64,000 nt of DNA from Fragum whitleyi. Lineage: Eukaryota; Mollusca; Bivalvia; Cardiida; Cardiidae. A program made the position numbers and the translations under genes. Location of the stretch: positions 8,885,686 to 8,949,685 of the forward strand of contig OX411552.1 in assembly GCA_948146395.1 (NCBI GenBank), written 5' to 3'. Of the stretch, positions 33,799 to 45,106 are shown one piece after another. Below the pieces are notes generated by a model. That model saw only the letters and a list, made by a program, of their open reading frames with translations. It was not told the DNA's origin and searched no databases. Each line of letters starts with the position of its first letter. Positions within the stretch are counted from its first letter, which is position 1.

Positions 33799-34636
33799 AA
33801 CAAGGACTATGATGGTCCTAGATCGCTCACCTGTGTCTCTTTGACCCCTGGGACATCACGTTAATATACCTTTTCACTCATTGATTCTATGTAAAACAGG
33901 ATGCACCAAGGTGGAGCCCAAATGTGACCCCAGGGTCTTGATATGAACAAACTTCAAAGAGGTTCATTGATGATGCTACAAACTAAATATGAAAGCTGTC
34001 TGCCTTCTAGTTTCAGAGAAGATGATTTTTGAAAGTTTTCCTATTTTCATCCATCATGCTCAGATGAGCTAAAAGGGTTGCGCCCAGGTGGAGCCCAAAT
34101 ATTACCCCAGGGTCTTGATATGAACAAACTTGGTAAGGGCCCACTAGATGATGCTTCATACAAACATGAAAGCTGTGTGCCTTCTGGTTTCAGAGAAGAA
34201 GATTTCAAAAGAGTTTCGCTCTCTTATTCTATGTTGTAAAAAGGGTTGCGCCCAGGTGGAGCCCAAATATGACCACAGGGTCTTGATATGAACAAACTTG
34301 GTAGAGGTCCACTAGATGATTCTACATACCAAATATGAAAGCTGTCTGCCTTCTGGTTTCAGAGAAGATTTTTAAAGATTTTCATATTTTCACCCTCTTT
34401 GTAAACAGTAAAGGGAAAGTAAAGGGTAGACTTCATTCATTTGAACAACTTTGGAAGAGCTTGACCCAAGGAACATTTTTGTTTCATGATGATTGACCCA
34501 CTAGTTTAGGACGAGAAATCATGTTTAAAGAAATTGTGGACGACTGACGACTGACAACGCACGACTGATGACAGACGCCGGACATCGTATGATCATAATA
34601 GCTCACCTTGAGCACTTTGTGCTAAGGTGAGCTAAG
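33799..34636 (+). mobile_element. Pearl-like element, family A
   Basis: It starts AACAAGGACTATGATGGTCC, then GCTCACCTGTGTCTCTTTGA. Units of GGTGGAGCCCAAATATGACC type follow, then a GACGACTGACGACTGACAAC tract and the hairpin CTTGAGCACTTTGTGCTAAG then GTGAGCTAAGA. The 5' stem is damaged (AAGGACTATGATGGTCC). Confidence 0.82.
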
Positions 34637-35003
34637 AAGAAGTAAAATATTCAATCCAATATATTTATCTTATTCTGCCCAATGCCATAGAGTGCAACCA
34701 ACTCAGCTCTTTGTACACCACTTTGAACCTTGGGAGGTCAGAACATCATTTTACACCACTTGTACTCTCTGTGCAGAGTCACCCTTTCTTCACTAAACTG
34801 ACCAATGCTCAGGGGGTATTCTCAGACTACTTATTTCAACCAATGTTTCTATACATTTGGATTTCAACAAAGGTTTTTTCCTTTTAATCTATAATATTTA
34901 CACCTAATTAATTTTAAAAGTCTAGAAGAATTCATCATTTAAATGATACGAAAAGGGTGATCAAATATTCACTATATATGTTAGAATGTCCTCTGTCAAT
35001 AAA
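34637..35003. other. Unassigned sequence
   Basis: No gene or repeat family was recognised. The segment has more GC-balanced patches (CTCAGCTCTTTGTACACCAC) than the surrounding elements but no open frame of note. Confidence 0.3.
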
Positions 35004-36493
35004 AACAAGAGGACCATGATGGTCCTAGATCGCTCACCCGAGTCTCTTTGACCCCTGGGACATCACATCAATTTAATAGGCAGATGTCATAAAGAAGATA
35101 ATTTCTATAAAACAAGAGGACCATGATGGTCCTATATCGCTCACCTTCGTATCTTTGTCTCATTTAAAAGATCAAATTTTCCAGCAAAAGTAATAAATGT
35201 ACATTTATGATTTAAGGCCTCTAAGACTGAAAAGAAGATTATTGTCATTTAGGCCTTTCGTTTTGTTTGTTTGTTTGAATGGATTTAATGCCGCTTTCAA
35301 CAATCTTGCAGTTATATCGCGGCGGCGGGAGCACCTAACAATGGATTCCTGGTATTTCTTTCACCTGTACTACCATAACACCCTTTCCTAGCCTCGGACT
35401 GCTTGATGTGCCATGGAACCTTCCTATTTCAAAAGTTCATCCTGACCTGACAAACATTCTGACAAAGTTTCATAAAGATTGGACCATATTGTGGCCTCAA
35501 ATATGTAAACAAGGAAATGTCATTAAGGCCCCTTTTCCTGTGATATGGCACAGATCAGGCCCATTTTCAAAAGGACTTCTACTTGTGACCTGACAAACAT
35601 TCGGACCAAGTTTCATGAAGGTTGGACCATATTTGTGGCCTCTAGAATGTTAACAAGAAAATTGTCATTAAGACCCCTTTTCCCATGATATTGGATGGAT
35701 CCTTACCATTTTCAAAAGGGTTCATCTTTGTGACCTGACAAATATCCTGACCATGTTTCATCAAGATTAGACCATATTTGTAGCCTCTAGAGCATAAACA
35801 AGAAAAATGTGATTAAGGCCCCTTTTCCTGTGATTTGGCATGGATCCTTACCATATTCAATAGGGTTCATCCTTTTGATGCGACAGGCATTCTGACCAAG
35901 TTTCATGAAGATTGGACCATATTTGTGGCCTCTAGAATGTTAACAAGAAAAATGTCATTAAGGCCCCTTTTCCTGTGATATGGCATGGATCCTTCCAATT
36001 TTCAATAGGATTCATCCTTGTGACCTTACAAACATTTTGACCAAGTTTCATGAAGATTGGGCCATATTTGTTGCTTCTAGAACGTAAATTAGAAAATTGT
36101 CATCAAGACCCCTTTTCCCATGAAATGGCGAGGATCTTTCCCATTTTCATAAGGGTTCATCCTTGTGACATAAAAATATTTCTGACCAAGTTTCATGATG
36201 ATTGGACCATATTTGTGACCTCTAGAGTGTTAACAAGAAAATTGTTAATAAGGCCCCTTTTCCTGTGATATGGCACAGATCCATTTTCAATAGGGTTCAT
36301 CCTTGTGACCTGACAAACATTCTGACCAAGTTTCATGAAGATTGGACAATATTTGTGGCCTCTATAGTGTAAACAGTAAAATTGTTGACGTATGACTACA
36401 GACGACGCATGACGCACAACAAACGACAGATGACGGACAATCAATGATCACAAAAGCTCACCTTGAGCACGATGTGCTCAGGTGAGCTAAAAA
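35004..36493 (+). mobile_element. Family A element with a duplicated 5' end
   Basis: Two complete 5' ends occur at 35,004 and 35,111, each AACAAGAGGACCATGATGGT. The first runs only about 100 bp before the second begins inside ATAAAAC. About nine units of the CATGAAGATTGGACC subfamily follow. The end is CTTGAGCACGATGTGCTCAG then GTGAGCTAAAAA. Either a nested insertion whose outer 3' end is lost, or a rolling-circle restart, would explain the double start. Confidence 0.82.
35270..35403 (-). mobile_element. SINE, 5'-truncated
   Basis: Only the tail and part of the core are present (TGAATGGATTTAATGCCGCT to CCTAGCCTCGGACTGC). It lies between the second 5' end of the host element and its repeat units. 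Its sequence (CAATCTTGCAGTTATATCGC) is closest to the copy at 37,925. Confidence 0.85.
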
Positions 36494-36620
36494 CAGCTTT
36501 CATGAAGTTTGGGCCAAAATTGTGGTCCCCAAAGTTATAACAAGATTATTGTCATTAGGGTCCCCTTTCCCTTGATTTGGCATGGATCTTTTCCATTTTT
36601 AAAGCCAGGTATACTTTCAG
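36494..36620 (+). repeat. Family A unit fragment
   Basis: One unit of the CATGAAG subfamily (CATGAAGTTTGGGCCAAAAT, then CCCCTTTCCCTTGATTTGGC) directly follows the preceding 3' end. It may be leftover of the outer element that carried the first 5' end at 35,004. Confidence 0.6.
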
Positions 36621-37531
36621 TATACTGGCTTTATTGCTGTCAGACGGGATGGAAATTGTTGACCTCTTCACCGCCAAAATCAAAAAGTAGTTCCTCGTGT
36701 GCACAGACCGCAAACCGCTAATTGCTGTATCATTTCGGCTTAAACTTGACTGCCATTTTAGTTAAATCAAAATAAACGACAAGACAATTCTTTTGGGTCT
36801 GTAAACTATATGAATATTTTTTACATAATCGTAAATCCCGTAGGAAAGGATCCTATTTTAGGAAATCAATAATATATAGTCTTAAAATTCGCTAACCTTT
36901 AGTCGGAGTGGCCATAGCCTAACGTATACGTCTGAAGCCCACAAACTTTTGTACATTAGCGGCGTGGGTTCGAGGCGCACAATCGGCGAATCATGTCTTT
37001 TTTTTTTTTTTTTTTAGTTTTTTTACGTCTGTAACACCCTTAAAAATTTCAACAAAGATCCAATCCAGGGATCATTTTGGGGCAAGATATTGAGAAGTTT
37101 TCTCATTTTTCTATTATTTCTATTTTTCTTTTTTCTTTTATTATTTTTTTTTATAAATTGAGACGCAACATATGCGACATCCTTAAGCAATAAGCATGAC
37201 CTTCGCAACAGCGGTGGGCTTTGCTGGGCTGATACGTCGGCAATTTTTATAATATCTTTGGATTTTTTTATACCAAATGACTCATTAGGAGCATATTTTG
37301 CTTTTGAATCAATCTATTTTAAAGTCGTCTGCTACAGGATACAAGATGCTGGCGTTGAATAGTTAATGGGGTGATATAGGGTTATCTCAACCAATCATTT
37401 CGGAAGTACTGCATATCATCAAGAGAAAAAGGAAAACAATTTTCTATCGTTTGAAATATTTTTTATTATTTTAGATGTGTTTCATATCCTCCGACCAATA
37501 CAGTGTACTCATGTACTCACACACTGTGTGG
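36621..37531 (+). other. Unassigned sequence with a tRNA-like segment and poly-T
   Basis: At about 36,895-36,992 GAGTGGCCATAGCCTAACGT resembles box A and GCGTGGGTTCGAGGCGCA resembles box B. A run of about 18 T follows at 36,998-37,015, a strong pol III terminator. The distance between the boxes exceeds a normal tRNA unless an intron is present. 37,050-37,120 repeats part of 12,888-12,950. No coding sequence was seen. Confidence 0.5.
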
Positions 37532-37730
37532 TGTCCGTGGTCTAGAGGTAGAGCGTCTGCCTCTTGACCCAGTTCGATTCCCGGGAGCGGCTATCGATCT
37601 TGGGTCTTTCATTGGCCCACACATTCGGCGCGAGTACTGGTGAATTTTCCAGGAAGCAGAATCGAGAGGGATTAATCTAAGTTGTAAGAACTTGTTTCCC
37701 AAACAATGTAAAATAAATAGGTTTAAACCA
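37532..37730 (+). mobile_element. Second SINE family (tRNA head, AATAAATAGGTTTAAACC tail)
   Basis: The head GTCCGTGGTCTAGAGGTAGA has box A, and CAGTTCGATTCCCGG is box B. A body with GGCCCACACATTCGGCGCGA and GAATCGAGAGGGATTAATCT follows. The tail is TTGTTTCCCAAACAATGTAA then AATAAATAGGTTTAAACC. It shares no core with the other SINE family. It is on the plus strand. A genuine tRNA is unlikely because the anticodon arm is shortened and no 3' terminator follows. Confidence 0.75.
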
Positions 37731-37924
37731 AAACTCATGATATTGTGTATGTATATTTTTGTAATGCTTTTTTTTGTTTTGTGAGATTTTATGCAAGTCT
37801 CTAAAATTTGAGGTTACAATTACTTTTTTGTACTTTATTATGTTTTGTTTCCCCCTGAAAGGAGAACGAGTTCAACCATTTATATGTACTCAAGACCTGG
37901 CTTTCAGTACTGTCAGTACTTTGA

Positions 37925-38205
37925 TTAATTTTTGTTTGAATGGGTTTAACGCCGCTTTCAACAATCTCGCAGTTATATCGCGGCGGCCGGAGCACCTAAC
38001 AATGGATTCCTGGTATTTCTTTCACCTGTACTACCATTACACCCTTTCCTAGCCTCCGACTGCTATTTCACATAGGTTTACGATTATCTACCCATTGGTG
38101 AAAGACAAAAGTCGGAAAGGATATTTGCCGCCACCGGGGATCGAACCCACGACTTCCAGATTGAAAGTTTTATGCCTAACCAACTGCGCTATGGTGGCGG
38201 CGACT
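37925..38205 (-). mobile_element. tRNA-derived SINE, full-length type
   Basis: Well preserved. Head at the right: GGGGATCGAACCCACGACTT is box B, and CCTAACCAACTGCGCTATGG is box A. The core is CCTAGCCTCCGACTGCTATT and the tail TGAATGGGTTTAACGCCGCT. The body has ATTTGCCGCCACCGGGGATC, distinguishing this subfamily from the GTGCTGCCGTC type. Confidence 0.9.
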
Positions 38206-38833
38206 CCATTTTTAATAGGTTTCATCCTTGTGACCTGACCATCATTCTGACCAAGTTTCATGAAAATTGGGCCATCTTTGTGGCTTCAAGAGTGTTAACA
38301 AGAAAATTGTAATTAAGGCCCCTATTCCAATGATATGGCATGGATGTTTCCCATTTTCAATAGGGTTCATCCTTGTGACCTGGAAGATATTCTGACCAAA
38401 TTTCATGAAAATTGGACCATTTTTGTAGCCTCTAGAGTGTAAACAAGAAAATTGTAATTAAGACCCCTTTTTCCTTGATACGGCATGAATCCTTCCCATT
38501 TTCAATAGGGTTCATCCTTGTGATCTGGCCAACATTCTGACCAAGTTTCATGAAGATTGGGCCATATTTGTGGCCTCTAGAATGTAAACAAGAAAATTGT
38601 CATTACGGACCTTTTTCCCTTGATATGGCATGGATCCTTTCCATTTTCAATAGGGTTCATCCTTGTGACCTGGCCAGCATTTTGAACAAGTTTCATTAAG
38701 ATTGGGCTATATTAGTGGCCTCTTAGAGTGTAAACACTAAAATTGTTGGTGCCGGAGGACAGACAACGCAGGTCGGACATTCAATGATCACAAAAGCTCA
38801 CCTTGAGCACGATGTGCTCAGGTGAGCTAAAAA
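38206..38833 (+). mobile_element. Family A element, 5'-truncated
   Basis: It starts directly after the SINE head with a partial unit and has four to five CATGAAGATTGGGCC units. The 3' end is complete: GCCGGAGGACAGACAACGCA, the hairpin CTTGAGCACGATGTGCTCAG and GTGAGCTAAAAA. Confidence 0.85.
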
Positions 38834-38969
38834 TATGTTTTTCAACTTATCAAAATATTTTTTGCAGACTAATACAACTTCACAGAAATAAGAATCCCAT
38901 GATATCTAATCCATCTGTTTATACTTTCAGAATAGTTTGTTTTACCCTACATTGGATATTCAACCATAT

Positions 38970-39487
38970 AACCCATCTGAATAAATGATCTCTGCCCATA
39001 AAAGACACATTTTTCATCAGATCACTATAAATTTTATATTTTTATTAAGGATCACTAAAGAATCATTCCAGTGAAATTTGTTTCAAATCCATCTGTTAGA
39101 TTCTGAGAAAATGATTTTCAAAGTTTTCACTATATAAGATATAGAGAAATGACCTCCACCCATAAAAGACTTATTTTTCTTCTGATCACAATGATTTCCT
39201 GTAGGCTGATAAAGGGTATTATTTCATGTGAAGTTTGGTTTATATCCATCAATTTTTTTCTGAGAAAAGCCACCTATTACCATATATTGAAATTAACCAC
39301 GCCTACTACAGCCATGATTTTCGACCGATTAAATTTTTTTGAAGGAATCTGATAGAGGGTCACCCAAAGAACATTCCTGTGAAATTTGATTGGAATCCAT
39401 CCTTTACTTTATGAAGAGAAAAATTTTAAAGTAAAGTTTACAAACGGAGGCACACACGTTCAGCCGACAGACACCCTGCCATGACAA
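38970..39487 (+). mobile_element. Family C element, both ends lost
   Basis: Three units (ATGATCTCTGCCCATAAAAG, GATTTTCAAAGTTTTCACTA, ATTAACCACGCCTACTACAG) and the pre-microsatellite block ending AAAGTAAAGTTTACAAACGG. A CGACAGACACCCTGCCATGA remnant follows, but the 3' hairpin is replaced by the next repeat. Confidence 0.75.
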
Positions 39488-39489
39488 CA

Positions 39490-39795
39490 GAAATATCAAA
39501 AATAACAAAGAACAATAACTCCAAAATTATGCAAGCAAGAGTTGCAGTTCTTGTACACTGCACTTCTCCGCTATGAGATCTATCCACCAATAAAGTTTCA
39601 AGTTGATATCTATTATACTTTAGGAGATATGCTCCAGACATAATCTAAGTATCAAAAATAACAAAGGGCAATAACTCCAAAATTATGAAAGCAAGAGTTG
39701 TAGTTCTTGTGCACTGCACTTCTCCTCCTTAAGATCTATCCACCAATAAAGTTTCAAGTTGATAGCTATTATACTTTAGGAGATATGCTCTGTGG
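39490..39795 (+). repeat. Two ~160-bp tandem units (family G left side)
   Basis: Units at 39,494-39,652 and 39,653-39,795 share AAATAACAAAGRRCAATAAC then TCCAAAATTATG, and AAGTTTCAAGTTGATAKCTA then TTATACTTTAGGAGATATGC. A diverged minus-strand relative lies near 42,660-42,775. They probably belong to the 5' part of the family G element. Confidence 0.6.
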
Positions 39796-39829
39796 TCAGA
39801 TTGCAAGGACTCAAATAAGGTGTTATCTT

Positions 39830-42382
39830 ATACAGCAAACATAAAGGTAACTAACATTAAACCCCCTTTTTGCATGACATATTTTTAGACACAAATTTCA
39901 AATAGTTTATGGTAAAGGGCATCTGATTTGCTACTTAAATGTGAAATTTCATCAAATTCTGAGCATAAGACTAGGAGAAATGAAAGAATAACTGTATTTT
40001 ACGCGCTAGCGTAAAGGTAACCAACATTTAGCCCCCTTTTTCCATGATATATTTTTTTTTACGTTAATTTCAAATTGTTCATAGTAAAGGGCATCTGATT
40101 TGATACTCAAATATGAAATTTCACTAAATTCTGACCGTTAGACTAGGAAATACTTTGGAAAAACTGTTTTTTTACCCTAAGTCCCCTCTTCCCGTGACGA
40201 GGCCTCAAATCCAAAATCCGTCACAGATGCATCAACACTATATCATAGGGAGTTCACATGGCAAGTTTCATTTGATTTGGCCCAAGGGTTAAGGAGAAAT
40301 AGGTGGGGACGGACGGACGGAATAACTATTTTACATGCTAACGTAAAGGTGACAAACATTTAGCCCCCTTTTTCCATGATATATTTTTTTCATGTAAATT
40401 TCAAATTGTTTATAGTAAAGGGCATCTGATTTGATACTCAAATATGAAATTTCACTAAATTCTGACCATTAGACTAGGAAATACTTTGGAAAAACTGTTT
40501 TTTTACCCTTAGCCCCCTTTTCCCGTGACGAGGCCTCAAATCCAAAAACCGTCACAGATGCATCATCCCTATATCATAGGGAGTTCACATGGTAAGTTTC
40601 ATTTGATTTGGCCCAAGGGTTATAGAGAAATAGGTGGGGACGGACGGATGGAATAACTATTTCACATGATAACGTAAAGGTAACAAACATTTAGCCCCCA
40701 TTTTTCCATGATATATTTTTTTTTACGTTAATTTCAAATTGTTTATAGTAAAGGGCATCTGATTTGATACTCTAATATGAAATTTCACTAAATTCTGACT
40801 GTTAGACTAGGAGAAATTTAGGAAATATTGATTTTAACCTAAGTCCCCTTTTCCCGTGACGAGGCCTCAAATCCAAAAACCGTCACAGATGCATCATCAC
40901 TATATCATAGGGAGTTCAAATGGTAAGTTTCATTTGATTTGGCCCAAGGGTTATAGAGAAATAGGTGGGGACAGACGGACGGAATAACTATTTTACATGC
41001 TTACGTAAAGGTAACAAACATTTAGCCCCCTTTTTCCATGATATATTTTTTTTTACGTAAATTTCAAATTGTTTATAGTAAAGGGCATCTGATTTGATAC
41101 TCAAATATGAAATTTCACTAAATTCTGACTGTTAGACTAGGAAATACTTTGGAAAAACTGTTTTTTTACCCTAAGTCCCCTCTTCCCGTGACGAGGCCTC
41201 AAATCCAAAATCCGTCACAGATGCATCAACACTATATCATAGGAAGTTCACATGGTAAGTTTCATTTGATTTGGCCCAAGGCTTAAGGAGAAATAGGTGG
41301 GGACGGACGGATGGAATAACTATTTCACATGATAACGTAAAGGTAACAAACATTTAGCCCCCATTTTTCCATGATATATTTTTTTTTACGTTAATTTCAA
41401 ATTTTTTATAGTAAAGGGCATCTGATTTGATACTCTAATACGAAATTTCACTAAATTCTGACTGTTAGACTAGGAGAAATTTAGGAAATATTGATTTTAA
41501 CCTAAGTCCCCTTTTCCCGTGACGAGGCCTCAAATCCAAAAACCGTCACAGATGCATCATCACTATATCATAGGGAGTTCAAATGGTAAGTTTCATTTGA
41601 TTTGGCCCAAGGGTTATAGAGAAATAGGTGGGGACAGACGGACGGAATAACTATTTTACATGCTTACGTAAAGGTAACAAACATTTAGCCCCCTTTTTCC
41701 ATGATATATTTTTTTTACGTAAATTTCAAATTGTTTATAGTAAAGGGCATCTGATTTGATACTCAAATATGAAATTTCACTAAATTCTGACTGTTAGACT
41801 AGGAAATACTTTGGAAAAACTGTTTTTTTACCCTAAGTCCCCTCTTCCCGTGACGAGGCCTCAAATCCAAAAACCGTCACAGATGCATCAACACTATATC
41901 ATAGGAAGTTCACATGGTAAGTTTCATTTGATTTGGCCCAAGGGTTAAGGAGAAATAGGTGGGGACGGACGGATGGAATAACTATTTCACATGCTAACGT
42001 AAAGGAAACAAACATTTCGCCCCCTTTTTCCATGATATATTTTTTTTTACGTTAATTTCAAATTTTTTATAGTAAAGGGCATCTGATTTGATACTCAAAT
42101 ATGAAATTTCACTAAATTCTGACAGTTGGACTAGGAGAAATTTAGGGAAAACTGTTTTTTAACCTAAGTCCCCTTTTCCCGTGACGAGGCCTAAAATCCA
42201 AAATCCGTCACAGATGCATCATCACTATATCATAGGGAGTTCACATGGTAAGTTTCATTTGATTTGGCCCAAGGGTTATAGAGAAATAGGTGGGGATGGA
42301 CGGACGGACGGACGGAATTACGGACGGACGGACGGACAGACAAAGCGGCGGCTATATGCTCTCCCTTCGGGGAGCATATAAA
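39830..42382 (+). mobile_element. Pearl-like family G: seven ~331-bp tandem units
   Basis: Units begin at about 39,989, 40,324, 40,653, 40,985, 41,317, 41,648 and 41,979 (TAACTATTTTACATGCTWAC), spaced 329-332 bp after the first. Each contains GTCCCCTTTTCCCGTGACGA, GTCACAGATGCATCATCACT, AGTTTCATTTGATTTGGCCC and a GGGGACGGACGGA seed. The last copy expands this to (GGAC)n at 42,295-42,340. The element ends in a hairpin, ATATGCTCTCCCTTCGGGGA then GCATATAAA. Units alternate between two types. No 5' AACAAGA end was found. Confidence 0.85.
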
Positions 42383-42794
42383 TTACTCACCAGTGATCTA
42401 AGGCTTGTATCCTTCATTTGGTGTCACTTTGTACAAAAATCATAGTATATGGAAAAGCATGACATCTGAATGGTTATTCATTTAATTATTGATTCTGTGC
42501 CTTAAAGTTTTTGAGAGAATAACAAAAATATATTCATCTGTCTATGAAAGTGTCTGGCATATTATACTGATGGCTAATCTGGGCACAGTCTACTTTGTTG
42601 TCCAGAGCATAACTTTAATACCTCATCACCAATTGACTTGAAGCTTCCAAGTTGTATTTTTTGCAGTATTATAGAGTGAAGTGCAGAAGAACTTTAACTC
42701 GGGCTAAATTTTCCATGATTTATTGCCCTTTGTTATTTTTGATAGATTTTTTTTTTACGGAGCATGTCTTGTAAAGTATAATAGTTATATTCAT
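42383..42794. other. Unassigned sequence
   Basis: No gene was seen. Near 42,590-42,775 there is a diverged reverse relative of the 160-bp units (CCCTTTGTTATTTTTGATAG then a T run, ACGGAGCATGTC). Confidence 0.4.
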
Positions 42795-43072
42795 GATTGA
42801 TTAAATGAATAGTTTTACGCCACTTTCAACATTTTTTCAGATATATCATGGTGGCTGGAGCACCTCACTATGGATTCCTGGTATTTCCCTCACCAGTACA
42901 ACCATCACATCCTTTCCTAGCTTCCAGCTGCAATCTCACATAAGTCTACGATTATTAAACCATTGGTTAGAGACAAATAGCGGGAAAGAATGAGTGCCAT
43001 CATCAGGGATCGAACCCAAGACCTCTAGATTGACAGTCCGACGCCCTACCACTTAGGCTATGACGGCAGCTT
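42795..43072 (-). mobile_element. tRNA-derived SINE, full-length type
   Basis: Head at the right (GGGATCGAACCCAAGACCTC; GCCCTACCACTTAGGCTATG), core TCCTAGCTTCCAGCTGCAAT, and tail GATTAAATGAATAGTTTTAC. An isolated second head lies directly beside it at 43,073. Confidence 0.88.
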
Positions 43073-43142
43073 GTTTGGGATTGAACCCTGACTCTCTACA
43101 TTGACATTCCCACATGCTACCAACAGTGCTATGACAGAGGCA
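43073..43142 (-). mobile_element. Isolated SINE head
   Basis: GATTGAACCCTGACTCTCTA is box B and CATGCTACCAACAGTGCTAT is box A. There is no core or tail. It forms a head-to-head remnant with the preceding SINE, perhaps from a deleted dimer. Confidence 0.7.
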
Positions 43143-43447
43143 ACAATTTTGGTAGAATTTCACCTAAGGAACATCCCTACCGAGTCTCATGGTTTAGGTG
43201 AGGATTTTTTTCTAAGATTTTCTGCAACTTTCAGCCTTTCTGTTACCATGGCAACTAGTTTTTTGATGGAATCAAATTCTCCAACAACTGTTGAAGAGCT
43301 TCATCCACAAAAAATTCCTGCCGAGTTTTAGCTCAATTGGCTCAGTGGTTTAGGAGATGTTTATAGAAATTGTGATGGACAGATTGACAATTGATGGATG
43401 GACAGTGAATGATCACAAAAGCTTGCCTTGAGCACTCTATGTTCAGG
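43143..43447 (+). mobile_element. Family A 3' fragment
   Basis: It contains CACCTAAGGAACATCCCTAC, TTTTAGCTCAATTGGCTCAG, GGAGATGTTTATAGAAATTG and GGATGGACAGTGAATGATCA. The hairpin CTTGAGCACTCTATGTTCAG then GTGA is cut at the left edge of the next SINE. Confidence 0.75.
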
Positions 43448-43655
43448 TGATTGATAGAATGGAGTTTAACGCTGCTTTTAACATTATTTCAGTTATATTG
43501 CGGGGGCTGGAGCACCTAACAATGGATTCCTGGTATTTCTCTCACCAGTACAACCATCACATTCTTTCCTAGCCTCCAGCTGCTATCTCACATAGGTCAA
43601 AGATTATCAACCCATTTGGTGAGAGACAAATAGTCAGAAAGAATGAGTGTGTTCA
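43447..43655 (-). mobile_element. SINE, head truncated
   Basis: Tail (GATTGATAGAATGGAGTTTA) and core are present. It stops at GAAAGAATGAGTG and is followed by TGTTCAGATGAGCTCAAATC, the remaining end of the family A element it interrupts. Confidence 0.85.
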
Positions 43656-44039
43656 GATGAGCTCAAATCATAAGTAAACAAACAATCTTAAACGAAAGTC
43701 CCTTTTTTTTTCCAGATGACATTCTTAAGAGATTAAATGTGTGCATTGTCACAATTGATGAGTAACATCTAATGAAAGTATCACAAAATCTGTCAATTCA
43801 TGTACAAGTTTGGTTACAAGAAATGTTGAATCACAAAGGCCCCTTTTTCCATGACACAGCAACAAAATCATTCAGAAAGAAATCAGATAGAGGTCTTTCC
43901 AAAAACCAATCCTGACATCAATCATCTACATCAAAAATTCATTTCAGAGAAGATATTTTTTATATATTGTCATTTGGCACCTTTTTAGCTGACTCAACAG
44001 TACCCATATTTTACCTCAATCAAAATTTTCTTATAGAAT
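43656..44039. other. Unassigned sequence
   Basis: The first ~20 bp complete a family A 3' end. Weak unit-like phrases (AAGGCCCCTTTTTCCATGAC) suggest a diverged pearl-like remnant. No gene is supported. Confidence 0.35.
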
Positions 44040-44335
44040 GATTTGATTTGAATTGGGGTTTTACGTCGCTTTCAACATTCTTTCAGTTATATCGCGACGA
44101 CTGGAGCACCTAACGATGGATTCCTGGTATTTCTCACACCAGTACTACCACCACATCCCTTTCCTAGCCTCCAGTTGCTATTCCACATAGGTTTACGATT
44201 ATCTACCCATTGGTGGAAGACAAATGTCGGAGAGGATAAGTGCCGCGGCCGGGGATCGAACCCGTGCGAATAAAGACCCCTGGATTAGAAGTCCGGCGCG
44301 CTACCAACTGCGCTATTGCCGCGGCCTTATAGAAT
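44040..44335 (-). mobile_element. tRNA-derived SINE, full-length type with head duplication
   Basis: Head at the right (GGGGATCGAACCCGTGCGAA, TAAAGACCCCTGGATTAGAA, GCGCGCTACCAACTGCGC). The head is about 12 bp longer than in other copies because of an extra GCGAATAAAGAC stretch. The core is TCCTAGCCTCCAGTTGCTAT and the tail GAATTGGGGTTTTACGTCGC. Confidence 0.87.
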
Positions 44336-44568
44336 GAAAATACAGCATAAGATTTCAAATTTATTCTTAGCAAAAAGCTGGACTTTGTCCAGTGGAGCTA
44401 AATATCACCTCCACCAGTAAAACATTTTCTTATCTGACCACAATATTTCATTCTAGTCTGATGAAGGGTAACTTGAGGATCTTTCCAGTGAACTTCTTGA
44501 CATCTATCACTTAAATTCTGAGAAAATGATTTTCACTATTTATTATTTGGAAAATTGACCTCTGTCCA
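44336..44568 (+). mobile_element. Family C fragments
   Basis: AAAAAGCTGGACTTTGTCCAGTGGAGCTAA at 44,371-44,400 is a 3' hairpin. It is followed by a separate unit fragment (AATATCACCTCCACCAGTAA, GATGAAGGGTAACTTGAGGA). The fragment ends at the Tc1 remnant. Confidence 0.65.
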
Positions 44569-45106
44569 TGACAGCTAGACATCGATGTGCACGTCTAGCA
44601 TGGGCAAGGGCTCACCTTCGATGGCGACGTGACAACTGGGCAACAGTGCTGTTCACCGATGAATCGAGGTTTAATCTCAGACATTCGGACAGTCGTGCTA
44701 GGGTTTACAGGAGGTGAGCGTTACCGTGACTCTTGTGTTCTGGAAAATGATCTTTTCGGTGGTGGATAGGTGATAATTAAGGGTGGCAATTCACTTCAGC
44801 ACCAAACAGAGGCAAGGGTGATCGCGGTAACCTAAATGCACAGCGATACCAAACTGAAGTTCTCTGTCTGGTTGTTGTTCCTTTTATGCAGGCACACAAA
44901 AACATGATTTTCATGCAGGACAATGCTACGACCCATTCTGCAAGAACCACGATAACAGGGGTTGAAAATTCAACTCGCCCGCTCATATTTGCGAGTAGAC
45001 ATTGCTGGAAAGCGAGTAGAATTTTGGGTGAGCTAGTCCGACGGGGCGAGTACAAATCTAGGCTTTAAATCATGCAAGGAAAACCTTATCTTTAAACAAA
45101 TGACCA

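Noticed and set aside
12888..37120. Extending the inverted duplication to include 12,888-12,950 and 37,050-37,120
   Set aside because: These two match on the same strand, so they are a dispersed repeat, not mirrored arms.
37532..37605. Functional tRNA gene
   Set aside because: Box A and B are present, but the anticodon arm is shortened and a SINE body and tail follow.
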